This document shows, piece after piece, positions 10,401 through 19,125 of a DNA stretch of 37,646 nt (position 1 is the first letter of the stretch; every line of letters starts with the position of its first letter). The notes beneath the pieces are model-generated. The model was not told the DNA's origin, did not search any database, and worked only from the letters and a program-made list of their open reading frames with translations. The stretch comes from a virus. The position numbers and the translations under genes are program-made. The stretch is taken from IMG/VR virus record IMGVR_UViG_3300025645_000186, positions 1 to 37,646 of that record, one strand, 5' to 3'.

Positions 10401-12204
10401 CTCTTAATGAATCTCTTACGTTTTGAGCGCCTGTTGTTAACTCATAGTCTGAGTTTTCGCCTCTTAAAAATGTTTCGATTTCGTTAATCGCAGCAACAAC
10501 GTTATTAGCATTTGTGCCCATAACATAACCAGTTCTTTGAGTTGTATCATCTCTTAAAACATTTTCTAATTCGTTAATTGCAGAAACAGCATCAGTTGTT
10601 ACATTAGTATCTAAGACTGTATGGTTACCAAGTTCAGTTCTTAGTTCTTCAATAGCTTCTTTAAAGAAGTCAGCAGATAATCCAGTAAACGATACACCAG
10701 TACCATTAACAAATAACTCTTTATGTAATTCATTAATAGAATCTACAATCGAAGATTTATCTGTGGTTAATAGACTTGCTCTTGTTCTTTTAGTTCCACC
10801 TTCGCCATTAAATAGATCTTCTTCTAATTCGTTAATCGCTTCTGTTAAATCAGTTGACGTTGTGTGTAGATCAAGATCACCAACTTCTGTATGTAATTGA
10901 TTAAGTGCGCCAGTAATTGTATCTGAACCAGAATCAATAGAAGTAATATTTTCGTTACCAATTTGATCTTCATGTTCTCTTACTGCTGCTGTTAGGTTTG
11001 AAGCAGATGTTCCTAAATTAATAGCGGTAACATCTCCAACTTCATCGTGTAATTGATCGAGGGCGCCAGTAATAGTATCGTTAACGGCATCAATACCAGT
11101 AATATCAACATTACCAATTTGATCTTCGTGTTCTCTAATAGCAGTTTCTACAGTTGAAGCTGTTGTACCCATTGCTATAGAAGTAATTGTTCCAAGTTCA
11201 GCATCGTGTTCATTAATTGCTAGAACTAAGTCATTAGCAGCAGTTGTTAAACTTTCAACAGTACCAATGTCATCTTGTAATTCGTTAATTGCAGCAACAA
11301 GATCTAAAGAAAAAACTTTAATTTGCTCTGCGCTAGAAGCTGGAGTAGTTAATTGTATGTATGTTCCATAAGTGTTATCAACTACAACCAAGGGTCCATG
11401 ATTAGTTCCAGTAATTGTATCGTTACTACCCAATGCTCTAATTAAAGTTGAAGCACTAAACGTACCATTATATGTTTTAACTCTTATAACACCATCAGAT
11501 ACAGAATGTAAAGTACCATACCAAGTAGAATTAGATTCAACAAGTGCCTGTGTGGCTTGAGTATCACCTTGATAAATTGTAACACCTTCTGTATAATTTG
11601 TAAGAGTAGGTGATCCAGTTTGAGTAATAGTCGCTTTAATATTTACTGAGTGGAATCCATTAGGACCCATTCCTTGAGTAAGTTCAGTACCACCGTTATA
11701 AACTCTAGCAATAGCAACAGGGTATGATTCAATTACGATTCGAATTATTTTTGCAGCTGCTACTGTATCAGGAGAAGAAGCTCCAACTTTAAGATCAGCT
11801 GTTGTACTGAATGTACCAGAAGAATCTCTTACCAGAATTTTATCAGTAGTTGCTGATACAATATAGCCTTGCCAGCTTGGCGTTCCACTTGTTCCTTGAT
11901 AAATAACAGCATCTTGTACATATGACGCGTCAAGAGAAGAAACAGATTCTAGAATAATATAACCAGCAGTATTATCAATAGTATGAGCTGGACTAGTCTC
12001 AAATCTACTAGTTTTAGCTGGAGACGAAGTATCAGGACCAGCAAAAAGAGTTTGGCCTGCTGAAGCTGAATAGACATATGTCTTATCAGCCATTAGCGCA
12101 TTGAGTTGTTCGTTATCACCTAAGTGTAACGAAATCTCGTTTGACTTCTGTCTAAGTTTCTCTAATGTGTCCGTTTTATAAATTCTAGTTTCTTTGTTAG
12201 CCAT
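4414..12204 (-). CDS. Giant tail fibre with C-terminal S74 intramolecular chaperone, 2596 aa
   Basis: This is the largest gene in the window. The N-terminus (KTDTLEKLRQKSNEISLHLG) probably attaches to the baseplate. Residues about 300-800 repeat helical units of the type AINELEEDLF / REHEDQIGN. Residues about 865-1065 hold tandem repeats of about 25-40 residues of the type FRVG..KFNVTA.SGNTQIDGTLEVDG. The later part is Thr/Ser/Asn-rich with duplicated units around GHVTGVQTKTVTIPASDNTD. The C-terminus is a Peptidase_S74 (endosialidase-type) chaperone: the Ser2494-Asp2495 dyad opens SDIKLKENI, followed by VTFEWIKDG, SAGVIAQNVEDVLPSAV and a closing coiled coil. In that family the domain trimerises the fibre and cuts itself off. 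The ATG overlaps the 76-aa stop (TAATG). I infer a trimeric long tail fibre. Confidence 0.9.
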   Translation of the reverse strand: MANKETRIYKTDTLEKLRQKSNEISLHLGDNEQLNALMADKTYVYSASAGQTLFAGPDTSSPAKTSRFETSPAHTIDNTAGYIILESVSSLDASYVQDAVIYQGTSGTPSWQGYIVSATTDKILVRDSSGTFSTTADLKVGASSPDTVAAAKIIRIVIESYPVAIARVYNGGTELTQGMGPNGFHSVNIKATITQTGSPTLTNYTEGVTIYQGDTQATQALVESNSTWYGTLHSVSDGVIRVKTYNGTFSASTLIRALGSNDTITGTNHGPLVVVDNTYGTYIQLTTPASSAEQIKVFSLDLVAAINELQDDIGTVESLTTAANDLVLAINEHDAELGTITSIAMGTTASTVETAIREHEDQIGNVDITGIDAVNDTITGALDQLHDEVGDVTAINLGTSASNLTAAVREHEDQIGNENITSIDSGSDTITGALNQLHTEVGDLDLHTTSTDLTEAINELEEDLFNGEGGTKRTRASLLTTDKSSIVDSINELHKELFVNGTGVSFTGLSADFFKEAIEELRTELGNHTVLDTNVTTDAVSAINELENVLRDDTTQRTGYVMGTNANNVVAAINEIETFLRGENSDYELTTGAQNVRDSLREHETQIGNMLFGTGGPVDAADSTNLSAAVRVLDAEIGDTPYTGIDLTTAIRNTQDDILTAGSLTTLTTTNKFIQGAINEIEADLFNAGNAGSGGDRREMSDLKTADKTSIVDSINEIYDDIHTAGSVTLNTNANFLVGAINEIEGVFDASQYEISAGANAFNVTSGAFTIDAGGDIVLDAAGDDIILKEAGDEFGRFTSTALHQLVLKSGANQTFLTASNTNATFNNNLTVENDLVVNVNTAIGGTLGVSDHTSLSTLGTSGNVGIGDSLSVTGTTELDSTLGVDGDLRVGTNKFNVVAASGNTQIDGTLEVDGATGVDGDFRVGSAGASKFDVVAASGNTQIDGNLEVDGTGGFDNNFRVGGGDFATGKVTITATSGNTEIAGTLGGNGDFRIGSAGADKFNVTASNGNTQIDGTLDVDGNFEVGATKFNVTATSGNFVAKGTGRVDGHTDLNSSVTIDGITSITNTTQSSVSSATDGALIVAGGASIGKNLYVGGNLQVEGTQTVLNTETLTVEDTLVLAGNNLEAEPATGGFGLEVGPLTSPTGLADGVTGAHSIVYNYGHDNGDGTYGQWEADGSLILSTATLATPQIEGVDFGPNDNLTFSAGSGLSESSVKTGATIVTNYINTDKGSAQNIFKTVAPSSGTSATADTNSDTLNLTQGTGITTVGSGDNIITITNSDRGSVAASALRMFKTFTIDATPANDVVADSNADTLNLRGLDSITLTSTPGTDTINIDHDNHGTAGTYGITGTQDGQYIKSIITNAQGHVTGVTSADFDTRYQATNPSFEIKVNDVKVDDVFPGDAIDLIEGSGIDISGSLVGTESGITISHQDTSSVGNLSQDNSGNTFIQDLAFTFDTFGHVTGATASTGTVSIGNGATTVTAGSGISLGGDTNWSANQSAASTFSVSHADTSSAASVNNSGRTYIQDITLDTFGHITAISSATESYVYTPPTYPGDDINIDTGLLTGATVISDLDFNITTNTLGHVTDANATVATRNLTLANLGWDGWDLYTEGTKRADINVNGIVNFADDGFLTTTYSSTNNTVSYGHPATALNGTYGGDDNGIVIESVTVDTRGHLTAVGTRDLDGRFDNYGSWNIGDGSTTSAVTSGNTVNITGGSNITTTRSGDNITVAFVNPGYISSQRTATLDVQGDGANPYIRLNDGTSDLVQVVGGGTVTVTGSESLDRITITGTDTNTDINVNDSNLRARLAGLNPLQGVAYIGDGGNDLDLRIRGNLTITGTTTSVNTANLNIADNFMVVNSDYPNQAPTEDAGIEVERGSYTNAFLKWNESSNRWQQSIGDTAMAYHNMSYAPDNADQTSFVIRDDSNSAVTITRNETLAIDGGTAIATDFVTVETGESHRLQINHSNVSHTDTTADGTTLAHSGQFSVVSGVDVNAQGHVTQVITKPFTLPAGSVPNNATITISGGTAINTLGGNFTTDQSTNETITLNHSDIARTNTTTTAAPAYGATFTAISAVTSNSQGHITGVQTKTVTIPASDNTDTNQLTTFQVEDGDGTEVTISHGKEWKFVEGNDIDINWSDITPGSDADPFDLTFAHKDTARTNTTTTAAPTYGGTFTAVSGVTSNTRGHVTGVQTKTVTIPASDNTDERYTFKCVQNVLSNNDPYLRLDGSTESPQYILLTGGANVAVTRGTDASLTISATDSDTTYSHSFVDNGANVIHRLAAGGSGTGSDDIQYVPGGIVTLTPSGDDLTISAPGTNLSVTTSTAIVGINSSTGNNTEIFEASSTAAGVMSVAHHNKLDGISASADVNQNAFSYISVEDVGIMTADGPTDTLYLNQAEGIKFVGNTDYDTLTISLMDDQRINSTTDNIYVGNTDQYIRFVPYSSGPDQISFYLGTSTNNSEDFRMSEGGTFHADADIIAYSTSTSSDIKLKENIKTVENALDKVCQLDGVTFEWIKDGKESAGVIAQNVEDVLPSAVKDTETLNTEGETHKVVDYNQLSALFIEAIKELKEENKLLRSEIENLKDINN
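4419..4426 (-). promoter_or_regulatory. T4-type late promoter octamer TATAAATA
   Basis: An exact TATAAATA on the minus strand lies in the last codons of the giant fibre gene. The predicted start near 4413 gives a 16-nt leader carrying the Shine-Dalgarno of the 113-aa gene. Confidence 0.65.
5580..6040 (-). repeat. Intragenic direct repeat in giant fibre gene
   Basis: Two closely similar segments of about 140-150 nt, near 5582-5733 and 5901-6040, encode the ARTNTTTTAAP.YG.TF unit followed by GHVTGVQTKTVTIPASDNTD. They look like a recent internal duplication in the distal shaft. Confidence 0.7.
9020..9610 (-). repeat. Tandem coding repeats in fibre shaft
   Basis: About seven diverged copies of a unit encoding a pattern like DFRVG..KFNV.A.SGNTQIDGTL.VDG run head to tail. 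The copies differ by substitutions and small length changes, as expected for a repetitive beta shaft. They are coding repeats, not a CRISPR array. Confidence 0.75.
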
Positions 12205-12434
12205 TATTTTCCACCAATTAGTTTCTGTAGCATTTTCTTAATTTCAGCAACATCGCTCTTTAGATTATCTATATCTTTACTCTGTTGCATATCAAGTTTT
12301 TGTTTATTTTCATTTGCTTTAATCTGAGTTCTTCTAGATAGATAAGCATCGTTATTAGTATTTATAATAGCTTTAGTAGCGGTATCTCGCTCGAGGCCAG
12401 GATTATCTTTTACTTTTACTTTTTTATTAGCCAT
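12204..12434 (-). CDS. Small coiled-coil protein, 76 aa
   Basis: The gene sits between the DUF4815 gene and the giant fibre. It starts at ATG with AGGAAA upstream and its stop overlaps the fibre ATG. The N-terminal third is basic and contains NPGLERDTATKAIINTNNDAYL; the C-terminal half (QQSKDIDNLKSDVAEIKKML) has a clear heptad pattern for a short coiled coil. Small genes of this type accompany the large structural genes of marine T4-like phages, as I recall. A role in fibre attachment or assembly is an inference. Confidence 0.7.
   Translation of the reverse strand: MANKKVKVKDNPGLERDTATKAIINTNNDAYLSRRTQIKANENKQKLDMQQSKDIDNLKSDVAEIKKMLQKLIGGK
12359..12366 (-). promoter_or_regulatory. Possible late promoter octamer inside 76-aa gene
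   Basis: An exact TATAAATA on the minus strand lies inside the coding sequence, about 155 nt before the giant fibre start. It could drive the fibre gene, but a chance match in AT-rich DNA is possible. Confidence 0.35.
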
Positions 12435-12445
12435 AATATTTCCTA

Positions 12446-15400
12446 TTAAGTAGCAGCAATTGCTCTAAAGTCTTTAACAGTTGGTGGTGTTGATGAATTT
12501 TGAGATCTTAAAATAATCTTAAATGCCATAGAACCAAAACTACCTGTAGGATCAATTGAATATTTAACTTCGTTATAAACACTATTATTATCATTTGTTG
12601 GAATTGCATCAACTGGTAAAGCAGCAATCCAATCTAATCCATTAAAATCAATATCAGAACCGGAAGGTAGGGTTTTATAATATAGATCTATATTGGTACC
12701 CGATGGTCTATTTACTGAAAGAAACATATCAATAACATCAGCTTCTTCAGCTAAATCGATTTTCTTAGTTATATATTTAGAAAGTTCCGAACCACCATAA
12801 GCATTCGTTTCTGCTACAGTTCCATTGCTACCAATTTTGTTTTGAACAGTAATAACTGATAATCTATTAGCATCGAGGACTGGAGTAAGGTGATCATTAT
12901 CACTTGTAAGAACTGCTTTCAGCGTAAACGTTTTAGTTCCGCCAACTTCGTTAGCAGTTGAAGATACAACTCTTGGTGTTGGGAAGAACTGATTCATATT
13001 AGGTAATATTTCAATTATATCTTTTACAGCATATGGAGTTTCAGAACCATCAATTGACTTCTGTGAAGTTGCTGTTAAGTAGTATCTAATATCAGTACCT
13101 GGAAGAATTACTTGAGCCGCTTGTAAATGACATACATCGTAATGTCTATTTTCAGTAGCTGTAATATTTACTCCACCGCCTGATCCACTTGTATCTGCAG
13201 TATCACTATTGTTTGCTGTGATTGTATATGAATCATGAGTAATATTACTAATAGTATGAGTACCATTAATATTAGTATTATCAATTCCATTAAACGTTGA
13301 TACACCAGCAATAATAACAGAAGACGATGCTCCATGCATACCATGATTTTTATGTCTTACTGTAATTACGCCAGATCCACTTGTTGTTGATAACGCATCG
13401 GGTTTTAACGATTTAACTTCAATAGTATCATTTACAAATGTTACTTCTTTATTAGTACTAAACTGCGCTCGATTAATAGTAAACTTAAGATCTCTGCTTT
13501 GATCTGGAGTCCAAGTAGAAGCATTCTGTGAAGTAAAGAACGACCCACCATGTGGTTGCTTATTAATTCTGTAATTAGTATTTGTTACATCAAAGCCTCC
13601 CATTTCAGCGACCCAACACTCGTACTCATCACAATCAGCTTGAATAACAATAGCGTATTCTTGATCTTGCATTAGATACACTGGAGTTTCAAAAGTAAAT
13701 CTAGTTGCAGTTGTTGCAGTTGCTGATGTATTTACATTACCAGGATATAATTCAACTTCACTTCCTGGAACAACAATTTGAGTAGGAGTTCCATTTTCAG
13801 TTGCAACAATACTAATTGATACTGGAATTTGAACATCATCCCCAGTCTTTATTGTATACTTGCTTTTAAAGAATAAGTCAATTGAAGTTGCATATATACC
13901 ACCAGACTTTTCAATCAATATACTTTGTGCTAAAGGATCTGACCAGGTAGTTGCTGTTCTACTAAACGTTTCACTAATAGTTCTATTATCATTTAATCTA
14001 GAAGTTTCTAATCTAGGAACCTTAGTGTTGGTAACAGTTCTTTGCGTTGATTCTATAAGACCTTGAGCATGAAACATAGTTTCAGCTGAAGTTCCTTCTG
14101 CTTGCTTATCATTAGCAGTAGAGTCTGATAATCTAAATTCCTTAGTACCAGTTTTAAATTTAATAGAAGCATTTCGTGGAATAATAAATGATCCAGTAAT
14201 AGCACCTGTATTATCAGTAGTTAAAACTCCTGAAGATCCACCTGGGTGCGAAGTTGCTCCAGAATAGTTAATTACATTTGAAGTATTAGACCATTCTTGA
14301 TATGCTTCTTCTCTACAAAACGCTGTAACATTAATATCATTAAAGAATGCATATACTTTAGTTTTAGGTTTCATTTGTGATGCTTTAAAGTATACCTTTC
14401 TAGATCTCATAAATGGTACAAAGTTAACTTCAACAATTCTATTACCAGCTTCTCGTGTTACAGTATCAAACGCTACGTCAGTTCTTAAACCAGATCTAGA
14501 CTGATTTGAAGTAGCAGTAGTAGTTGTTAATGTTGTTGTACCAATTTGTCCACCACCACCAAAGGGTCTAAATCCTCTTCCAGTAAAGTCCCACCAATCA
14601 CCTCCGCGAACTCTTCTAGTAGTAGAAGAAACTTCAGTCTCTAATTGTCGACCCGTCCAGTTGGTTTCCCATTCATTCCAAACTGTTCCTAAGATTCCAT
14701 CTTCTTCAGCTCTTTGAACAAATTGATCATATTGGCCAGTGGCATCAATAATAATGTCTGGTCTTACGTCAGTTTCTTTCCATTCATCTGATTCTGGAGA
14801 TAGTTGAACTCTACCATTCCAAGTAAATACATTGTATGGATTAACATTAATTGCAACAGAAGCATAAGGCTGTTTAGTGTGAATGACCTGACTATATGGT
14901 AGTGTCCAATTTGAACCAGTCTTTTGAGCTGTTCCTGCAATGCTAGGAGAAGTAATAAGATTTACATTTTTTGCTGGACATTCAGGTCTTAAAATACCAT
15001 TTTCTTTATCAACAGACTCACTACATTCGGGGTGTGTCATATCAGCGATTGATTGATCTTTAAATGAATCTACAATAATACCATTTTTAAATCTGCTTAA
15101 ACCAGCTCCATCAACCATATGAACATCAGCAGCTGATTGCTCAAGTAAAGAAAGTGATGTATAGTATTCTATATTTTTAATTCTTTTATCAAGCTTACCA
15201 ATATCTTCCATTGTGTAACGCTTGTTGTCTTTCATTTCTGGAATAATATCAGCTAAGGTAAATCCATAAGGCTTAAGCTTTAATTGATATAGGGTAAGAC
15301 CATCTTCTTTATCTTCAGGTGGCTGTGGATATTCAGATGGAACACCTTTAATTATTTCAAATTCGCCATCGCGTTTAATAATAAGCTTGTCGATTCTAGG

Positions 15401-17680
15401 AAGATAGTAATTAATATCAGCAACTAATGCATGACCTACTTTAGGAGCTCCAGATAAACTTGCTCCAGCACTAGTAAAGTTGTTAGCAACATCTGATTTT
15501 CTTGGTCTAAAGTCTATGCAATCTCTTAATTGTAAATTGCCAGCTGCTCCAGAAAAACTTGGAATGTTTACATAATCTGCAGTAGGATATGAATCAACAC
15601 AGAAATAATCTCCAGCTCCATGAATATAATATTTAAATGTTACTACCATATCACCAGTTGGTAAAGGTGCAGTACCACCAATTTTAACAATCTTACCTTC
15701 ATCATAGAAGTTATCTCTTTGACCATTGTCAAGAGTAAAGTTTGCTGTTTGATCTGTACCACCAAAATCAACAATAGAAACAATTTCAATAATATCAGCT
15801 TTGTTTAACTCATAAGAAGCTGCGCTACCATTGGTAACATTTATTGTTTCTACTTGAGTTGTATTAGTTTTAGTTTTTGGTGCAATTGTCTTTTTAATTG
15901 TAGCTACAACATTACAAACAACGCCATCAGAAATTCCAATAGCTGATGTATCATATGAAACTCCAGTAGTACCATTACCACCAGCACTTTTATTTCCAAG
16001 AACATTAGTTTTAACATCGCCTCCAACGGGAGCAATAATAATATCATTAACGTCTTCAAATAAACCAACTGAAGTTGTTATTGATAAAGTTCCAGATCCA
16101 GTTGTTGCTTGAAATAATCTTTTAATAGAGTACGTCGTATCTCGAGTTGGATCTGCTAATGTTTTAATAGCACTTTGTGGTAATTTAAATACTGCTGCGT
16201 TATGACCAACATCAAATCTTGTACCATCAGCTGCTGCAACCAAGTTACCAACAAAACCATATGTCGATTGTGATACGTTATCAACAGCGCTAAATGTGCC
16301 GGACGACATTACAATATCGAATAGGTATAGTCTTACATGATCCGAGAATGATTCCATTCCTCTTACACGAGCAGTACCAACTGAAGCGGCTGCAGCTTTT
16401 AAAGTAATTGGAGTAAAGTTTTCTAGATCTGGAACACCTTGTAATCCAGTTGTATCTAATTTAATATAGTTACCAACATTAATTTGCGTATTAGATTCAT
16501 TATAGAATCCAGTAGCATCTGATCCTCTAGGCTTATCAATATCAATGTAAGTTGTTCCAACCTTATGGTTTCTATAACCTTGAACATACGCAGTGGATGG
16601 TTCAACACCTAACGCAATTTTATCAGCGCTTCCACCTTCAGCCGCCGTATATTTACCAAAGTTACCTGCCTCGTCATTTAAGTGTTCTAGAATTTCTAAT
16701 TCAAATGGCTTAACGACATAATCACCAGACTCATCAAAGGTTCTTTGCGCAAGTCTTAACGATAGTCCAGTATCTTCAGTTTTATCAGTTTTATCAACGC
16801 CTATAGATCCATTTTGAATTGTTAGTAGCGTGATATATTTATCAATTGTTCTACTATCAATATTAATTGGTTGTTTAATTAAAGTTGTTAATATTTGATA
16901 TCTGTTAGCACCTGGGGCAGAAGTGTTTGGAACTCCTTGAGCATTGTCAACTAACGTAGCATCGCTTGCCGAACTTACAAGATTTTCAGCAACTTGCAGT
17001 CCAACAATATAAGAAGGATTTGACGTGTACTTATCTAAAATAAGAGTAGATGAAGGTACATATGTAAAACATCCAGATATAAAATAAACACCTTCTGTTA
17101 TAGAAACAGAAGAACCTTGACCTACTGGATCAGCAATAGTCGAAGCTGATCCAGTGCCTGTATCTGATCCGCCACCAACCATTCCATATTTTACTGGATC
17201 TGCATTTGATGTAAATACTTCGCCTGAAGCAAACTTTTCTACTGTATTATTTGTACCACCAGATTTTTGATATTTAATATAAAGAGTATCTGGATCTAAT
17301 CCTTCTGCAACTACTGCTTGTAAAACTGTTGCTGTTACTTGGTTACCACTATTACCAGTACCAGTAATTGTACTTCCAACAAAGCTTTGTAACCCACCCG
17401 AAGTATATGCTACACTACTATAAGTAAATGAAGCTTCAACTTTGATATAGTCATATTCAATGTTAAGAGATAAGTCTCCATTTACAACTCGTGAACCATC
17501 TTTAAAAGCGTATTGTCCATGCCTATCAATCTGAGCCTGCAAGGCTGATTGCATTTGAGTAAGTTCTCTAGCTTGTACTGCAAATCCAGGACGAAACAAA
17601 ATCCTATGATAGTTTTTAGCTTCATTGAAGTCGTCGTAATATGGCGAGACTGAATAGGTTTTTATAGATGTTGTAGTCAT
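12446..17680 (-). CDS. DUF4815-domain baseplate/structural protein, 1744 aa
   Basis: The N-terminus (YSVSPYYDDFNEAKNYHRIL, then FRPGFAVQARELTQMQSALQ) is the hallmark of the DUF4815 family found in marine T4-like phages beside baseplate wedge genes. After the domain comes a long mixed beta region. A Gly/Arg/Trp-rich stretch near residues 1000-1030 includes GGDWWDFTGRGFRPFGGGG. The C-terminal part is again beta-rich. It directly follows gene 8, where T4 has genes 9 and 10, and neither is recognisable in this window. I infer a large peripheral wedge or fibre-socket protein; this is a positional argument, not a homology claim. A late promoter (17702-17709) and a GAGAG Shine-Dalgarno precede the ATG. 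Confidence 0.8.
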   Translation of the reverse strand: MTTTSIKTYSVSPYYDDFNEAKNYHRILFRPGFAVQARELTQMQSALQAQIDRHGQYAFKDGSRVVNGDLSLNIEYDYIKVEASFTYSSVAYTSGGLQSFVGSTITGTGNSGNQVTATVLQAVVAEGLDPDTLYIKYQKSGGTNNTVEKFASGEVFTSNADPVKYGMVGGGSDTGTGSASTIADPVGQGSSVSITEGVYFISGCFTYVPSSTLILDKYTSNPSYIVGLQVAENLVSSASDATLVDNAQGVPNTSAPGANRYQILTTLIKQPINIDSRTIDKYITLLTIQNGSIGVDKTDKTEDTGLSLRLAQRTFDESGDYVVKPFELEILEHLNDEAGNFGKYTAAEGGSADKIALGVEPSTAYVQGYRNHKVGTTYIDIDKPRGSDATGFYNESNTQINVGNYIKLDTTGLQGVPDLENFTPITLKAAAASVGTARVRGMESFSDHVRLYLFDIVMSSGTFSAVDNVSQSTYGFVGNLVAAADGTRFDVGHNAAVFKLPQSAIKTLADPTRDTTYSIKRLFQATTGSGTLSITTSVGLFEDVNDIIIAPVGGDVKTNVLGNKSAGGNGTTGVSYDTSAIGISDGVVCNVVATIKKTIAPKTKTNTTQVETINVTNGSAASYELNKADIIEIVSIVDFGGTDQTANFTLDNGQRDNFYDEGKIVKIGGTAPLPTGDMVVTFKYYIHGAGDYFCVDSYPTADYVNIPSFSGAAGNLQLRDCIDFRPRKSDVANNFTSAGASLSGAPKVGHALVADINYYLPRIDKLIIKRDGEFEIIKGVPSEYPQPPEDKEDGLTLYQLKLKPYGFTLADIIPEMKDNKRYTMEDIGKLDKRIKNIEYYTSLSLLEQSAADVHMVDGAGLSRFKNGIIVDSFKDQSIADMTHPECSESVDKENGILRPECPAKNVNLITSPSIAGTAQKTGSNWTLPYSQVIHTKQPYASVAINVNPYNVFTWNGRVQLSPESDEWKETDVRPDIIIDATGQYDQFVQRAEEDGILGTVWNEWETNWTGRQLETEVSSTTRRVRGGDWWDFTGRGFRPFGGGGQIGTTTLTTTTATSNQSRSGLRTDVAFDTVTREAGNRIVEVNFVPFMRSRKVYFKASQMKPKTKVYAFFNDINVTAFCREEAYQEWSNTSNVINYSGATSHPGGSSGVLTTDNTGAITGSFIIPRNASIKFKTGTKEFRLSDSTANDKQAEGTSAETMFHAQGLIESTQRTVTNTKVPRLETSRLNDNRTISETFSRTATTWSDPLAQSILIEKSGGIYATSIDLFFKSKYTIKTGDDVQIPVSISIVATENGTPTQIVVPGSEVELYPGNVNTSATATTATRFTFETPVYLMQDQEYAIVIQADCDEYECWVAEMGGFDVTNTNYRINKQPHGGSFFTSQNASTWTPDQSRDLKFTINRAQFSTNKEVTFVNDTIEVKSLKPDALSTTSGSGVITVRHKNHGMHGASSSVIIAGVSTFNGIDNTNINGTHTISNITHDSYTITANNSDTADTSGSGGGVNITATENRHYDVCHLQAAQVILPGTDIRYYLTATSQKSIDGSETPYAVKDIIEILPNMNQFFPTPRVVSSTANEVGGTKTFTLKAVLTSDNDHLTPVLDANRLSVITVQNKIGSNGTVAETNAYGGSELSKYITKKIDLAEEADVIDMFLSVNRPSGTNIDLYYKTLPSGSDIDFNGLDWIAALPVDAIPTNDNNSVYNEVKYSIDPTGSFGSMAFKIILRSQNSSTPPTVKDFRAIAAT

Positions 17681-17701
17681 ATTTTCTCTCTTTTAAACTA
17701 A

Positions 17702-17709
17702 TATTTATA
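17702..17709 (-). promoter_or_regulatory. T4-type late promoter octamer within a palindrome
   Basis: TATAAATA on the minus strand starts one base after the gene 8 stop. It lies within CTAATATAAATATTAG (17698-17713), arms of 7 bp around AA. The predicted start near 17696 gives a 16-nt leader for the DUF4815 gene. Confidence 0.7.
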
Positions 17710-19113
17710 TTAGAATTCGATGATGATTTTTATATCTTCAATTTGCGAAGCGGTTCTATCAATCGGGTTTCTGTTTTCTAAGAATATAACATCACCACTA
17801 TGAACGTCAACTTCTGGATTAATTAGGAAATCATTAGAAGCTGGTTTTGGTGTTCCTTCAGCTCCTGATGTTGCTCCAGCAACAGTACTTCCAGTAACAA
17901 AATTACCATAACCAGTTTTAGAATTTTGTAGATAATGCACATAACCAGTTCCACTATCAACTTCAACTACAAACGCTTGTGCTAAGGTTGCGCCACTGCC
18001 TTGAGTGATTAGTTCATCAACAGTAAAAGAAGATGTTGTTGACGCAAAGCTAAGAGCTGGAGTTGCCTTTAGAGTAGCAGAAGTTGAAATAGTAGCAGTT
18101 CCAAAGTTAAATGGATTTTTTACTAATGTGATTTGTCTAAAGTCATTACCAGTTGTTAGGTCACCACCACCAGTTCCATCTAGTAATGTATTAACTGCCG
18201 AGAAGAAACCACCAAGTTCTTTAACTGGATTTGTTCCATGACCATTTTCAGGAGAGAGTACAGCCCGAGCCGAAGCATCAGAACCACCTCCACCAGAAAT
18301 TACAATATGAGCAGTAGAATAATCAGTACCTTTTGCGGTAACTGTAATTTCTGTTACAGCACCACCAGAAATAGTAGCAGTAGCAGTAGCTCCTGTTCCA
18401 GATCCAGTAATATAGACATTAGGAGCTGATGTATAACCAGTACCACCCGAGCCAGCTGGTACTTCAATTCTTTCAATACCAGCTGCAGTTGTAGAATCCC
18501 TTGAAGCCTTTTGGTTTAAATACTGAGCATAATCACCTTCAGATAAAGCAACTTCAGCAGCAGCATCATCAGCAAATGATTCAACATTAATAGTTTTAAC
18601 AGGCATATAAGAAGTTGTAAGGAATTTTTCTGCATCGGCGACGGCTACCGTATACATATATTTCCAAATATAACCATCAGATTCCGCTGTTGGAGCAGTC
18701 AATGTTTGTGTTGGTTCTTGAGTTGATCCAGTGCCAGGAGAGTATATAACCTTATATACTTTAAACTCTGATGTAATAACATAGAATGCTTTGTCAAACA
18801 TATTAGGATCGTTTGAGTCCCATTCAACATAGCTAGTACCAGTAGTCCAAGTATGTCTTGGAACAACATGAGATACATCTGCAGCATTTAGCTTTTTAAG
18901 CGCAAAAATGTTTTCTCTAGCTTCTACAAGATCATCAATTGTATCGCTTGGGGTAAATGGTTCAGTATCTGTTGTGTCTGAAACTGAGTATGACCATGCA
19001 TCTGTTTTACCAATTGCTACGAATACGCTTGAACCAGATACCGGTGTGTTAATATCGTCTTTGAAATTCTCTGCATTCAAAGTTCTGAATTTAGAAGTTA
19101 CTATTGCCGTCAT
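17710..19113 (-). CDS. 8: Baseplate wedge subunit gp8
   Basis: The ends match T4 gp8. The N-terminus has AIVTSKFRTLNAENF (T4: RAIVTSKFRTEKMLNF), with VVPRHTWTTG and ESDGYIWKYMYTV in place of T4 VIPRRDWG and GDGYVWEYLFEI. Near the C-terminus FRQITLVKNPF and VIFLENRNPIDR...IEDIKIIIEF match T4 FRQISIITNPL and MIYMENRPPI...EEINILFTF. In T4 gp8 joins gp7 and gp10 in the baseplate wedge. At 467 aa it is longer than T4's 334; the extra length includes a GTGYTSAPNVYI module near residues 220-290 and a beta segment near 390-440. It follows gp7 by 12 nt, with a TAGGAAA Shine-Dalgarno. Confidence 0.9.
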   Translation of the reverse strand: MTAIVTSKFRTLNAENFKDDINTPVSGSSVFVAIGKTDAWSYSVSDTTDTEPFTPSDTIDDLVEARENIFALKKLNAADVSHVVPRHTWTTGTSYVEWDSNDPNMFDKAFYVITSEFKVYKVIYSPGTGSTQEPTQTLTAPTAESDGYIWKYMYTVAVADAEKFLTTSYMPVKTINVESFADDAAAEVALSEGDYAQYLNQKASRDSTTAAGIERIEVPAGSGGTGYTSAPNVYITGSGTGATATATISGGAVTEITVTAKGTDYSTAHIVISGGGGSDASARAVLSPENGHGTNPVKELGGFFSAVNTLLDGTGGGDLTTGNDFRQITLVKNPFNFGTATISTSATLKATPALSFASTTSSFTVDELITQGSGATLAQAFVVEVDSGTGYVHYLQNSKTGYGNFVTGSTVAGATSGAEGTPKPASNDFLINPEVDVHSGDVIFLENRNPIDRTASQIEDIKIIIEF

Positions 19114-19125
19114 GATTATTTCCTA

